From positions 65,401,558 through 65,465,557 of the forward strand of contig NC_134825.1 of NCBI RefSeq assembly GCF_004210375.1: a stretch of DNA of 64,000 bases, written 5' to 3'. This document shows positions 10,639 through 22,848 of this stretch, piece after piece (positions within the stretch are counted from its first letter, which is position 1; each line of letters opens with the position of its first letter). This stretch comes from Tachypleus tridentatus (lineage: Eukaryota > Arthropoda > Merostomata > Xiphosura > Limulidae). Under the pieces are notes generated by a model that worked only from the letters and a program-made list of their open reading frames with translations, was not told where the DNA came from and did no database searches. The translations under genes were made by a program, and so were the position numbers.

Positions 10639-13619
10639 CTGATCAGTGTGTGTAGAAAAATAATAATACTCAAAATTTCTCTAAATTTCTACTACTTTTC
10701 ATAACCACAATACTTTTAAAAATGTATTAAAAGACTTCACTAATAAATGGGGTACAACTTTAAAAAGCATGTTGTTAACAAGAAACTTTATGGACTTTCA
10801 GTCTTTTAAAGAAAGATCTTGTAATAAAATAAGATTAAATATAATTTTACCACAATTTTTTTGCTTGCTGTTTTCCAGAATTTTAGACAAAAAATGTAAC
10901 ACTTATTTTATATAAAACTTTTACTTTCTTACCCTTAAAAACCCTCACTTCTACACACTCTATACATTAGTTTTGACCTTAAGCTTACACCAAGTGCTAT
11001 TCAGGATACTATTACCAATAATAGTTGTAGACTGTCACTTATAGTAATAAATGGCAAATGCAATACTACAAAACCATATAGTTTCTGTGTTGTTCTTGTT
11101 TAGAATTATGTTTTATGGTACACCATTTTTTTTATCTCTTTTAATTTTAACAAACTATCATTAATGTTTATTGTATTTTTGTAATTTTGCATTCTTTAAA
11201 TAATGTGTAAACTGTGGATTTACAGATACAATACTCATACTACACTTAGTCCTATTCTTTTTTGGAATAGACATCTCAATGAGAGAACATTTCATTTACA
11301 TGAAAAACTAAGAAAAGTTTTTGTACAGTTTGGTGGTTTTCAATCATTTTTAACATATGAAAATAGAACATTGGAATAAAAGAGCAATACCTTGAAGTTT
11401 ACACATAAAGACTTATCAATATAAAACTTCTGAGAGACAGACCAACATCCCCTCCTTTTCTCAAACATGCAATAGAACCTACAAGTTTTATACAAGGGCT
11501 TTAGTTTTCACCATACCATTCATTTTCAGAAATTATAATGGAATACTTATTATAAAGCTTAAATCATAATTTGTAATAAATGAATGTGGTGGATACAGAT
11601 AACATTTTATAGCATACTTCTTACCATCCCTGCAAATGCTTAAAAGATACTTCTGCAGATCTATTGTAAGTAATATAACATATTATTTTTATGGTTTTGC
11701 TAAATCCTCAAACAACCGTATCAATTACAGAACACCTGTAATCAACCCAACTGTATTTTGTCCCATCAGTCAACCTATTCACATTCACCAAACTACTACT
11801 ATTACTGGCACCACCACTGCTCCTCCTCTTTTACTGCTATCCTTTAACAGGGATAACATGATAACCTTTTAAAACTCTACTTCAGGCCTTGGGTCACCTT
11901 TATCACCATTCTCTCACCACCACAGCTATGATAATTTACTCACATAAATTATATAATAAATATGATAAACAGAAGACTATATGACAGTACACTTCTGTTC
12001 AAAATTTATCAATAACAAAAGTATATTATACTGGTATCCTGAATACATAAGATGACAATTACAAAGGGTTAAAACAAAGTGTATCCAAATACCTCAAGTA
12101 TTCTATTGGAGCTAAAGAAAACAATTTTTATTAAGTGATTAAATACATACAAGTTAAATTTTTAGTCCAGCTCAATATATAAAAAAGTTTTTTCTCCTCT
12201 AGCATTGCCCAATCTCAAGAAATCATGCATGTGCATTCAATAAGACTCAGTAAATGACTTACTATAAATCTCAATTAGATCTGGTCAATTACCTCAATTA
12301 ACTTATAAAACCTGAGGACCATCAATTAATGTCCCATAAAATTATAAACCAATCTTCACTATTTTTGATTAATTCAAGGGTTATTCAGCTTAATCAATTA
12401 ATCTCATAATACATGGACATAATCAATAAATCAAACTTGACATTTCAGATTATTACAACTATTCAAGTTTCGTGTGAGAATAATTAATGAGTTAGATGTT
12501 ACCAATTATCAAGTTCCACTAATCAACATTATCAACCATCTATAGTCTCAACTTCTGAATGTAAATTAAGTGTTAGTTTCTACTAAAAAAAAAAGAAGAT
12601 AAATTTTAGAAACTTAAGAGAGAAATACAGGATTTCTTGAAAAAAAGAGCATGTTTAAATATTTACTCTTCTTAAGGTGGGTGTATAATGCAGTCTTTAA
12701 GAATAAAAAGAATCCTTTTATAAGTATTTTTTGTTTATACCTTTAGCATTTTAAATCTATTAAATATGAAACTGCTATGTAAAAGTGATTTAAATTCATT
12801 GTGGTCTATTGACAATAGCAGCTTCACACATACAGTGAAATGTTTACAACAATGAAAAATATACAATGAAATTTTTTTTTTCAATTTCACATCTGTACCT
12901 GAATACATAAAATATCACTACCAAATAGGATTATAAAATAAGGTAACTCAAAAGAAAGACCTATAATTTGTGAACTCCTGGAATACATATGTTCATTAAC
13001 AAGCTAACAAAGTTGTGTAGAACTAATAATGATATAACCAGTCAAAATTTGCATCATTTGGTAAGCCCTGACCAGTTTTGAGATCCATGGGTTGACTAGA
13101 ATTAAGCTTTTTTTCTTATTTCACCTTGTCATTAAATGTGCATTTCTATACCCTTTTTTTTTTACTTTAAAACCCTAGCTGTGTTTTTGTTTCATGAAAG
13201 TATCTTTTTTTCATTTCTATCTCTGTAATGTAGCCTCCAGCAATCATAGAATTCCTGACTTATTATAAAACAGTAAGAGGTACCCCATGATATCTGAAAT
13301 TGTAAAGATGTTTCTGGAAGATGTGAATAGCAAAATTAATCCAAACAGAGTGTAGCATATATCAACATATCAATTACAAAAAAATATTACATTTTGTTCA
13401 GTATTAGAATAATAAACATATTACCATTTTCTTTAGTTATGTGGATTGATAATATTTAAAATAAAAATATTCAATTTTCAGTTCAAAAATTGTGTTTAAT
13501 ACTACACATACACATTTACAATTGTGTATTTCTTTAAAACAATTACACCTGTAACTGATAAAATGGAATTACCCCAATAATAGCCACTTAGGAATATTAT
13601 AAAGGGCCAATTAGAAATG
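10639..13619. other. Long IP3K intron, first part; nothing recognised
   Basis: AT-rich sequence with short homopolymers. No exon with both splice sites and no transposon termini were recognised on either strand. Confidence 0.5.
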
Positions 13620-13998
13620 TTAATTTTTCTTACCTAGAAATGTATTTTCAACATATACTCACCTCAACACACTGTTAAGCTACCTTCTTGCATTTGCCTT
13701 AAAAGATTTGCATCCAACTCATCATTAGTGAGCTTCCATCTAATCTCAAGAGATTTCTTGTGAATTGCACTACAGCATAACGATACCACATCAAAAGTCC
13801 TCCATAATCAGAATAGTGACACACCTCCATGTGTACAAACTCCCTCTACAGATATGAACATAGAACGTTTCACTCTTTGACAAGGTAAAGAATAACAAGG
13901 TATACACATACAAATACACCAGAAATGGGAAGAAAGGGTGGGAATATGTATGAATAAGTAGCTATTGAAAATAGATTTTCAGTTAAGGAAAATGTTAA
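13620..13998. mobile_element. TTAA-flanked foldback element (MITE-like)
   Basis: TTAA at 13620-13623 is followed by TTTTTCTTACCTAGAAATG and TATTTTCAA. TTAA at 13995-13998 is preceded by the imperfect reverse complement (outside-in: CATTTTCCTTAACTGAAAAT then CTATTTTCAA). TTAA duplications are typical of piggyBac-class elements. No transposase is inside. The inverted repeats are diverged. Confidence 0.5.
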
Positions 13999-16797
13999 CT
14001 TCCAAGACAACACTAGACTTCTGCACGTAGTTAAGCTATAATCCCACAATGAAGTGTGGGGGAAGCTGGTGCAAATATTTGCCTAGATGAGCTCCCTTCA
14101 GAAAATGTGTGAAGGAACCCAATGGAGTGTAACACTAAATAGCAAGGGCTCCAAAGAGGTACACTTATGAGAGATTACATATAATATTTTCCAAGATATA
14201 ACCTTTGCTTGGGAATAAGGAAGAAATAGACAATGGAGCCCCATGTGTCACAAGAATAGGGGGGATAATAACATGGCAACCTGAGTTCTTGCATAAGAGA
14301 GGTTGGACAGCCAATATGTGTTGCATGGTTGGAGCATGTTTAGATCATACCCTGTACTCACTTCACCTCTACCATCAGCCTTCATTCAACTAACATCAGT
14401 TATAGTGAGAGGGCACTGTAGCCATGCCATAAAAAGTAGTATGGTGTGTGCACACTTTGACTTAAGAGAACAGACATTAGCTGTAGAAGGAAGGTATGGG
14501 ATAGCTTGGTGAGAAGACATAGAGAAGTGTCTGGATTCCCATTAACCTCTCAGCCAGAAAGATCTTTTGCTGGATGCAATGCAATGGGTGACAACATGGC
14601 AAAGGAAGGAGTGGAACAAGGTAAAAAGAACTGAGAAGTAAAACATTCTGTGGCATCAAGAAAGGCAAAATACAAATGAAAAGGTTAAACAATAACCAAC
14701 AATGATGGAGACAGGCAAAGAAAGAAGAGAGATTCCTGATGATAGGATGGTCAGAAGAAATTAACAACAGATAGATAAATGGTAAAAAAAAAAATACACC
14801 ATTTATGCTGGCAGATGAACAAAGCAAAAAAGTGACAGGAATGAGAAAGGAAAAAGAATACATGATCTATAGAGAAGAGACCAAATAAATCTCAAACATG
14901 AAATAGGAGGGATAAGATCCCTTGATGGAACAGTGAAATGTGAAATTGAAAAAAAAAAAAAAAAATACAGTAACAGGGGAAGAGGAGATTCAGGTTTTCA
15001 GGTAGCTTAGAAGAAGGAATTAAACATGACCAGTCAGAGGAGTGCTACCAATAGGGTATGATAATTATATGCACATCAAGGCCATTAACTAAAAGGTGGG
15101 TATGTGTAAAGGAAATGTGAGACCAGCCTTGGATGAAAGCAAAAAATGACAAAAATGGGAAACAGGAGATGAAAAGAGAGGAAACTTGGAACAGAGAGAG
15201 ATAGCAAGGCATCCATGGATAGTCCTCAAGAGAGAAATTAAGGTACTGGCTATGTAAGGGTACCTCAACCCTATGAACAATGACTGTTATGTCATTTTCC
15301 ATCAACTTGTTTCCATTAGCCATAGTTGATACACAACCTATGTTTAGAAATTGTTTACTCACACAAATAGTAAGAAGCACCTTCACAATTTGAAAAACAT
15401 TGTAGAAAAAAAAAGAAAATTAAGTTCCTTATACCTCATAAATCACATTAAATTGATAAAGAACTCCAGCTGATATGTTCAGTGCCAAGCAATGAAATGA
15501 AGATTCATGAGCAAAATGCGTAGAGGAGGTTATTGAAGGAGGTGTACGACACATCTTCCCGTTAGTGAAGGATGTTTGCTACATAACGATATCATTATCT
15601 AGTAGCACACTTCATGAGATTAGGTTCACTATAGGTATTGGAATGCAAATCTAAGGCAACTGCATGGAAGAGATGGCTTACCTGTGAGAAGAAGTTGTCG
15701 AATTGTCTCAAAAAATGCAAATTTTGGATCCTTTATAATTTGTAGTTTTGTGTTCGGTTCACCCTTATGACAGGAAAATACCTGACAAAATCTCTGTCAA
15801 AGATGAATGAAACATGAGAAGAAAAGTAGGCATGAAAAAAACCCAGTAATTATTATATTGGTGAGACAATACTAAGTACTGTTATCTTCTATTTTAAAAA
15901 ATCATAAGAACATTTAAAAAGTGATATATTAAAAAATATAACTATATGTAGAACTGATGCTAAAATAAAATAAATCCAGTAACGAGAATGTATCAATTTC
16001 CTGTACCTAACAAATGTTTGATTTACGGTGGTTAGGTATGCAGGCATACTAATGCTCCTACTCCTTTATTTAATAGGTATTTTTCAAAGTTTCCCTACAC
16101 ATCGACGATGTAGCCTTAATACAAAATATCAGTCAAGGAAGCCCCCAAGTCCCTCTCAGCACAGTTAGTCACAGAACTAGGTTATTCAGTTTGGGTGTCA
16201 CACAAGTTTTCTTGTGGAAAAGATTTCTGTAACATGGAGCACACTATATTGAATATGAAATTTAATTTTTTTTTACTAGCAAGAGGAGTACAACAATTTA
16301 TTTGTAGTGAGAGTTACCATCAATCATGTGGGTTGCACTAACCACCCAGAGAAGAAGGTTTGTTGGTTTGATATAATGCTATGTTTTCTCAGCCTATAAC
16401 AGATTAGATTGAGATTTAACAAGATTCATGAAATTGATACAAGATATTTTAAGACTATAATGTTAATTTGCTTTAGAAATACAGAGGTCTCTCTCCAATA
16501 ACACCACCATACAATACATGTGTTTTTCTTTTATAACTTGCACACTGTTAGTCTCTTTCTTTTGCTTTAAACTCAGCCAAGGTTGAGAAATTCACATTTT
16601 TACTCTGAAATATATTTGTGTGATTCTCTCATTATTCCTATCAAATTACTTGAAAGAAAATTACTATACCTGAGAATCCAATAATGAATAATCAAAATCA
16701 CTAAACCAGGTCTACTGACATGCAACACATGAAATATCTGCTTTGTTCCCCACGTAGTAACACAAGCTTCATTTATTTTGTGCAAAATTGCCACATA
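13999..16797. other. Intronic sequence, partly purine-rich on the + strand
   Basis: Around 14500-15250 the + strand is rich in A and G, which creates long open frames on the minus strand without recognisable protein. No gene or element ends identified. Confidence 0.45.
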
Positions 16798-17704
16798 CGA
16801 GGGCTGTTCAAAAAATACGCGGACTGATGTCATAAAACAAAATGTACTTTATTTAGAAGTTACAGGTCTGGGACTCCTTCAAAGTACTCTCCTCCCCAAT
16901 GCACACACTTATCCCAACAATGTTTCCACTTGTTGAAACAGTCCTGGTACGCTTCTTTTGTAATGTCCTTCAGCTCCTTCGTTGCATTTGCCTTAATCTC
17001 GGGAATCGTCTCAAATCTTCTTCCTTTCAAGGGTCTTTTGAGTTTGGGGAACAAGAAAAAATCGTAAGGAGCAAGGTCAAGTGAGTAGGGGGGGTGGGGA
17101 AGAACAGTGATCGAGTGTTTGGCCAAAAACTCACGAGTTCTGAGGCACAAATTTCGCAGCAATGCGGTGCATCTTCAAGTTTTCGGTCAAAATCTCGTAA
17201 CAAGATCCAACTGATATCCCACACTCTTCAGCAAGCTCCCTGACAGTCAGACGTCAATTTGCCCACACCAGGGTGTTGATTTTGTCGACGTGTGGGTCAT
17301 CAGTTGACGTGGAAGGACGTCCAGGACGCTCATCATCTTCAATGGACTGTCAACCATCCTTAAAACGTTCATGTTACTTGAAACATGCCGTATGCTTCAT
17401 AGCAACATCACCGTAAGCCGTGTTAAGCATAGCAAAAGTTTCAGTCGCAGATTTTCCAAGTTTAACACAAAATTTCACAGCAAGTCGTTGCTCCTTCAGG
17501 TCATTCATTCTAAAATCCGCCAAACAAAAAAATCGCCCTTCACTTAAAACCGCGTAGCTAATACACAAATGAAGGTTCCTGCAATCGGGAAATGGCATCG
17601 TAATCAGCTGATCTGTGCAAACCTAGCGACACCAAGCGGATTCCCCTGGATCCTACTGGAGCCGCGCAATTCAAACAGTCCGCATATTTTTTGAACAGCC
17701 CTCG
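16798..17704 (-). mobile_element. Internally deleted mariner element, ends intact
   Basis: The terminal inverted repeats are CGAGGGCTGTTCAAAAAATA and its match at the right end, about 28 bp with a single difference (continuing CGCGGACTG versus TGCGGACTG). TA target duplications lie at 16796-16797 and 17705-17706. The element is 907 bp, against about 1.3 kb for full-length mariners. The ends look young, so it could be mobilised in trans by a full-length relative (inference). Confidence 0.93.
16860..17598 (-). pseudogene. Mariner transposase lacking its central catalytic region
   Basis: The N-terminal helix-turn-helix part starts at MNDLKEQRLAVKFCVKLGKS and runs through the ERPGRPSTS-type linker to about KMHRIAAKFVPQN near 17150. 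The sequence then jumps directly to FLAKHSITVLPHPPYSLDLA and PYDFFLFPKLKRPL, ending in KCVHWGGEYFEG. The third catalytic Asp (LDLAPYDFF) is present. The segments with the first (TGDETW-type) and second (HHDNAPxH-type) Asp are missing, about 400 bp. Stops and shifts also interrupt the remaining parts. It cannot encode an active transposase. Confidence 0.9.
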
Positions 17705-17914
17705 TATCACAGACATCAAATTTCTGGCAGAAGGGTGGTAACTTCAGATTGGTTGTTTGGCATTTATTGACATAAAACAAAGCTATCTGTGCCAAACAAC
17801 CAGTGAAAAATATAAAAGTAAAATTAATTATCTGAATTTTGGACATTGCTTTAACTTGTTTGTTTTCTATTTTTACCTTTTATATATGGCTCATAAAAAG
17901 TTAAAAAACACAAG

Positions 17915-19565
17915 AGAGTTAGGCAGTCCCTCCCACCACCAATGACCCTGTCTAATGTCAGGGGTAAACTCACAAAATAAAAGACATGGCTAAAATGGTG
18001 CTGTAACAATGGCACAACAGTAAAATGTCAACTATTGTGAGTTAAGTGTCACAAATGCCACATATTGGTGGATCAGTCCCAGATAAACAAAAAAAAACAA
18101 TGAGTTAAAAACTGTAACCACTGCAAAACCTAACTAGGACTACTTCCTCTTTCTGATCTTTGAAAAAACAAAACAGCCAAAGAACAACAGAAAATTTGTA
18201 TCTGGAAAAGCTTCATACAATGTTACTCACTCCAAGTTGACTGTCAACTAGCATGAAGCCAATCCTTCAATACAGGGCCACAAGTCCATATATGAGATAG
18301 GCATGGCTGAGATGGCACCAGAACAGACTTAGATGCATAGCAGCAAACTCATTCCCAAGAAAACAGGTGAAGTGAGATATTCAAAAAAAATAGATACACA
18401 TACAAGATAGAAAAAACTGAGTCCACCATCATTGAATATCAATGAGAATATGGTCAGAACTAATGCTAAAACATCCCAAGGCTGGTAGAGAGCTAAGACA
18501 GTTGGTGTAAATAGTACAGTCTGTATATTACTTAGTTTCTACATGATCCAGGGCAAGGAAAATAGCATAGAACTCAGAAGTGAACACAGAAACTGTAGAT
18601 GGGATCCTGTGAGCAACCACTAAATTACAACAAACCATAGCAGATCCCACAGAGTCACCTGACTATGAACTATTCATATAAAGAGGAATGGAAGAATGGT
18701 TTGAAAGATGTTTAGCAAAGAGAAGATGGTACTTCCAATTAAGAGTATCCACCTTCCTCAGATGACTCAATGAAAGATCAGAGATGGTGATGGTAATAAG
18801 CCATGGAAGGGTGGGATGATCAATGGACACAGCAGTGTCATCCAATTTCACATCCAATTCACCCAACTTTGTCTGGATATCAAATTACTCCTCAAGAAAT
18901 GGAAAAGAGGACATGAAGGATGTTCAGTGCCCTTGTACACTTGACATGTTGCTGCTTGATGTGAGTATAGAAAGCTTATGATCAAAGAAAAGCCCCAAGA
19001 ACTTTGTTTCAGGGACCATGGGGAGAGCATCACCAAGACAGAATTCAGGATCAGGATGTACACCCTGCTGGTGACAAAATGTATGCAAATAGTTTAGCAA
19101 AAATAAAAGGTAAAATCAATTTGCTGTGATCCACTTTGACAAGTAATTGTGGGCAGTTTGAAGTTGCATCTCAATAAACCACACATTCAATGACTGACAC
19201 AAAATGTGAAAGTCGCCGGCATATAGCCTCTTTATAACAGTAGGGGGAAGTTGTGTTGTGATAGCATTAATCTTAATACTGAAAAGTGTGACACTTAAGA
19301 TACAGCCCTTAGGAGCTCCAAGTTCCTGTAGAAAAGAATGGGAAAGTGTGAAACCCACAGGGGGTTTGAATCACTTATCCAGTAAAAAATTTCAGATAAA
19401 AATTGATATATGGTCATGCAAACTACAGGACTGTAGGTCCCACAAAATGCCATACCCTCATGTAGTATTGTGTGCTTTCTGAAGGTCAAAAAACACAGGA
19501 TCAAGATGTTCCCTCTTGAGGAAAGTTTTTCTGATCGACATTGCTAGAGTCAAGCAAATTAATGG
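17915..19565 (-). mobile_element. Decayed LINE copy 2, same family as copy 1
   Basis: Homologous pieces appear in the same order as copy 1: 3' region (TAATGT.A...TAAAC), RNase H remnants (18160-18660), LNWKYHLLFAKHLSNHSSIP (18663-18866; copy 1 has PDWKYCHLFNEHLLNNHSVP) and RT palm (19116-19358, with SFLQELGAPKGCILSVTLFS). The polymerase box reads LYAGDFH (YAGD, near 19211-19225). About 350 bp corresponding to roughly 1586-1940 of copy 1 are missing at 18890, and the copy ends within RT. More mutated than copy 1. Confidence 0.85.
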
Positions 19566-20290
19566 GGAAAACATCATACAGATGTTACTTCAACTGAGCC
19601 CCTAATGGGAAAAAAATCTTAGATCCTTTGTGCATACTTTTAAAAATACATTAACATCACCTTTGCTCTGCAAACTAAAGAAAACAAACTATGTAGATAA
19701 TACAATATATGTATGCATCCCTACCTATATCACACTGACATAAAAGTAATACATTTTCTGATATGCAGTATGAACCCACGACTTACACAATACAGCACTA
19801 TAATCAAACATTGTACAATGTTTGTTTACTAGTCTACACAATGAAAATATTTAGAGTATGTTATACATGTATCTTATACAGTTCTATAACTACCACAGAA
19901 TATAACAGTACCCATCCATACAGTGAGAGTATATTATGCACATTATTTATTTGCAATACTATATAATCAACCAAGAATGTGAAAAACATGTCTCATGAAT
20001 ATAAAAATCACTAAAAAATTAAATTCAAGTCCTTCTTTCTAGGAGTAACAAGTTTCAAGTGATTCATACACAACAGGTCAGTGAGCCAAAACAAGATACC
20101 CCTATAACCTCTTACTTCTTACATTACCAAATAATCTAAGTTGTATCATACAAAAAGATAAATAATAAAGTTATAAGAATGGCAGGCAAAAAATGTGTAG
20201 CTCAACCAGACACTGGCTAGAATACATTGCTATCTTGGCCTATTATTATTATTGTATTGCAGTTTTCAGCCCATACCATAAGAAAAGTGA

Positions 20291-20293
20291 CAT

Positions 20294-20326
<33 letters not shown>

Positions 20327-20332
20327 CATATA
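20291..20332. repeat. Microsatellite (CA)n followed by (TA)n
   Basis: Uninterrupted CA dinucleotides pass into TATATATACATATA. Confidence 0.95.
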
Positions 20333-20527
20333 TTACAACATAGTACTACTACAGACAGTTTGAAATACACAGTTGCAGATCAAATTATCTAGTCAGTTAA
20401 AATTAAAAAAAAAATCTGCAAAGAATATAATTTCTATTATTTCTGATTGTTCTATTGAATAACAAACTAAAAACAGATTGAGTTTTAAAATAGAGTAACA
20501 AATTATTACATAACATGCATAGAATGA

Positions 20528-20642
20528 GTCCCCTGCTGGTGCAGCAGTAAGTCTATGGGCTTACAATGCTAAAATCAGTGGTTCAATTTCCCTTGGTAGA
20601 CAGTAGATAACTTGATGTGGCTTTGCTAATAATAATATACAC
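20528..20642 (+). mobile_element. SINE family B
   Basis: The tRNA-like head CCCTGCTGGTGCAGCAGTAA has A-box-like sequence and GTGGTTCAATTTC in B-box position. It is followed by the family tail GATGTGGCTTTGCTAATAAT. Confidence 0.75.
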
Positions 20643-20699
20643 ATGTACAGAATGAAAAATCACATACAAAACTAATTGGACAATCAACATATTTAATAT

Positions 20700-21632
20700 G
20701 AAACCCCTTCTTGTAATTTCTCCATTTTTGTTTAGTTGTATCACTGCTGTTTGAGGTTTTTGCTGTATTCTTCAGTTTTAAACATTTTTGTTACTTTTTT
20801 TTTATGTCATAATTACAAGAAAAATGTCAGAAAATGAACATTTACTGAAATTAATTGTGAGGGGTTTTACTAACAAGTATAGGAGAAGAGAAATTACTAC
20901 AACTAGTTCAAGTTATGGGAAACCAAGACAGCCTGGAAAAATCCTTGGATTACTGCAAAACATTTGCAAAATACTTGAATAAGCCTAACCTAATTTATTC
21001 AATCACATTTAATGGTCTGATGAATCCAAAACATTTTTTTCCCCACTAAAGGGGAAAAGAATTTAAAGAAAAGTTCATAATGCCAAATGTTAAACATAGT
21101 AGAGGCTGTCTTCTTCAGCTACTAGCAAATTTTGTATTTTAGAAGAATCAATAAATGTTGCAAAATAAAGAAAATTTTCACTCGCATTTACTTATTGAAT
21201 GGAAGTTTGTATTCCAGTAACATAATGGCCCTAAAAATTCTAAGTCTAAAAAGGAATTCCTGAACAAAAAAGGTTACAGTTGTGAACTGACCAGACTTGA
21301 ATTCCATCAAATTATGTTTTGACTTGAAGATTGCTGTATCAAAGAGAAAACCAAAGCAAATACAGAACTAAAGGCTGAAATTGTTGAAATAGAGACAAAA
21401 ATATTGCCATAAATGAAATGGTTTCAAAAAAGAATGAATAAGGGAGGTTTAAATGGTGTAAAAAGCTGAGGATGGTCAAAGTAAGAGAACACAATTACAT
21501 TATCATACTCGTTCGTTTTTGCATGCTATTTTTCATTTTATGTCATAAAACAGAATAATTAAAATAAATTACTTTATGGATTTCTTCTCATGTTTCTTAA
21601 ATGCTCAAATACTTTTGTCTGCGACTGTAACT
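20700..21632 (+). mobile_element. Degenerate Tc1-like transposon remnant
   Basis: In broken frames between 21215 and 21420, PDLNSIKLCFDLKIAVSKRK followed by a Glu-rich stretch resembles the Tc1 transposase C-terminus (SPDLNPIENLWxxLK). The sequence ends at 21600-21632 with CAAATACTTTTGTCTGCGAC, a typical Tc1 terminal repeat. A possible N-terminal remnant (MSENEHLLKLIVRGFTNKYR, 20821 onward) is uncertain, and the left terminal repeat was not found. Confidence 0.5.
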
Positions 21633-21876
21633 CATTTCAACTGCTATAAAATATCGTTTTTATTGACAATTATATAAGACATGCCAATAATCAAGGACTG
21701 GCACATTTAACCAAACTATGTGAACGCTAATGCGTCACACTGTCGCTATACTTCTACATACCTATAAAGACAACTTTTGTTGTGCTAATGGATATACTAA
21801 CATATAATACATGCGAACAACACAACCACTAAATCCTGTAAGATGTGATAATAAACTCGTTTTTTTATATTATGTT

Positions 21877-21896
21877 TGACGTCATTGTTGACGTCA
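21877..21896. promoter_or_regulatory. Two perfect CRE sites (TGACGTCA)
   Basis: TGACGTCA occurs at 21877-21884 and 21889-21896, separated by TTGT. CREB/ATF factors bind this palindrome. The pair lies within the large IP3K intron in a locally less AT-rich stretch. An internal promoter or enhancer is possible, but no first exon was identified. Confidence 0.4.
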
Positions 21897-22460
21897 GATT
21901 TTTACTGTTCACATAACTTGAAGGTCACTTCTTGCGGGAAGGGAAGTTAAGAGAAACGGACCAAGAGCAAAACCCACGACTGGCCTCCTCTAAATTGGCT
22001 ATGACTGACAAACTGATGCTTTGCAATACACACTTCTATACAAGATGATGTCATAGATAAATTACTGTGCTATGTTATACATAACTGGGTGTGCGCGCGG
22101 ATACAGGCAGTATTTAAAGAAAAAAAAGTCTGTAACCGTTAAAGTAATAGCTACACATCTATATCTCATTTTCGGAATTATCGCAATGCTAAGTTTATTT
22201 CTCCTGTAGTTGCATTATTCGTGTATCGTTTTTTTTAACCTATGGAATCTTCGCAAATTTCCACCAGTAGACGAATTACTGGTAACTACTGACAATGTTT
22301 AAATCTCATATCTTTAATTTGATTATACTTCAAATTCAAAGTAAGAAGAATTGTTTACTTGGTCTTTTCTCTGAAGTCAAAGTCTTAGCCTACACGTTTT
22401 AAGGTTGTTAAAACCTATACGACATCCGGAAATGATACTACGACTGTGCAATGTCACAAT

Positions 22461-22582
22461 GTGTTTGTGTTTTTCTTATAGCAAAGCCACATCGGGCTAT
22501 CTGCTCAGCCCACCGAGGGGAATCGAACCCCTGATTTTAGCGTTGTAAATCCGGAGACATACCGCTGTACTAGCGGGGGGCA
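22461..22582 (-). mobile_element. SINE family B, well-preserved copy with target duplication
   Basis: On the minus strand the head reads GCTAGTACAGCGGTATGTCT, then GGGGTTCGATTCCCC (B box) and the tail AGATAGCCCGATGTGGCTTT. A 12-bp direct repeat CAATGTCACAAT flanks it at 22449-22460 and 22583-22594. It is a tRNA-derived SINE, not a functional tRNA gene. Confidence 0.88.
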
Positions 22583-22790
22583 CAATGTCACAATACATTG
22601 ATAATTTACACGTGGCTGATTGTGTATCAAATCCATTCATTTTTCTGTTCTTTTTATAACTGTACACTTTTCTGCAGAGTTTATAATTCCAACGACGAAT
22701 TTATAAACACTTATATACAAGTCAAATCCACAAGCTATAGCGTCTATATTAAAGGACCATTAACAGTATTACTTTGAAAATTGTTAATAC

Positions 22791-22848
22791 ACGCAAAGCT
22801 GCACAATGAGCTACCTGTCCACCAGGGACCCAACTCTATTCGTTAGAA
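22791..22848 (-). mobile_element. SINE family B fragment
   Basis: GCAAAGCTGCACAATGAGCT plus CCACCAGGGACCC is the tail and part of the head of family B. Confidence 0.5.

Noticed and set aside
14477..15386. Open frames of 113-128 codons on the minus strand
   Set aside because: They arise from purine-rich + strand sequence (Leu/Ser/Phe-rich hydrophobic translation), lack splice signals and resemble no protein I know.
20291..20332. Z-DNA or regulatory role for the CA/TA repeat
   Set aside because: Ordinary microsatellite; nothing around it supports a function.
20821..20982. MSENEHLL... frame as a confident Tc1 transposase N-terminus
   Set aside because: It starts like some Tc1 proteins but lacks a clear helix-turn-helix. 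Only the 3' part at 21215-21632 is convincing.
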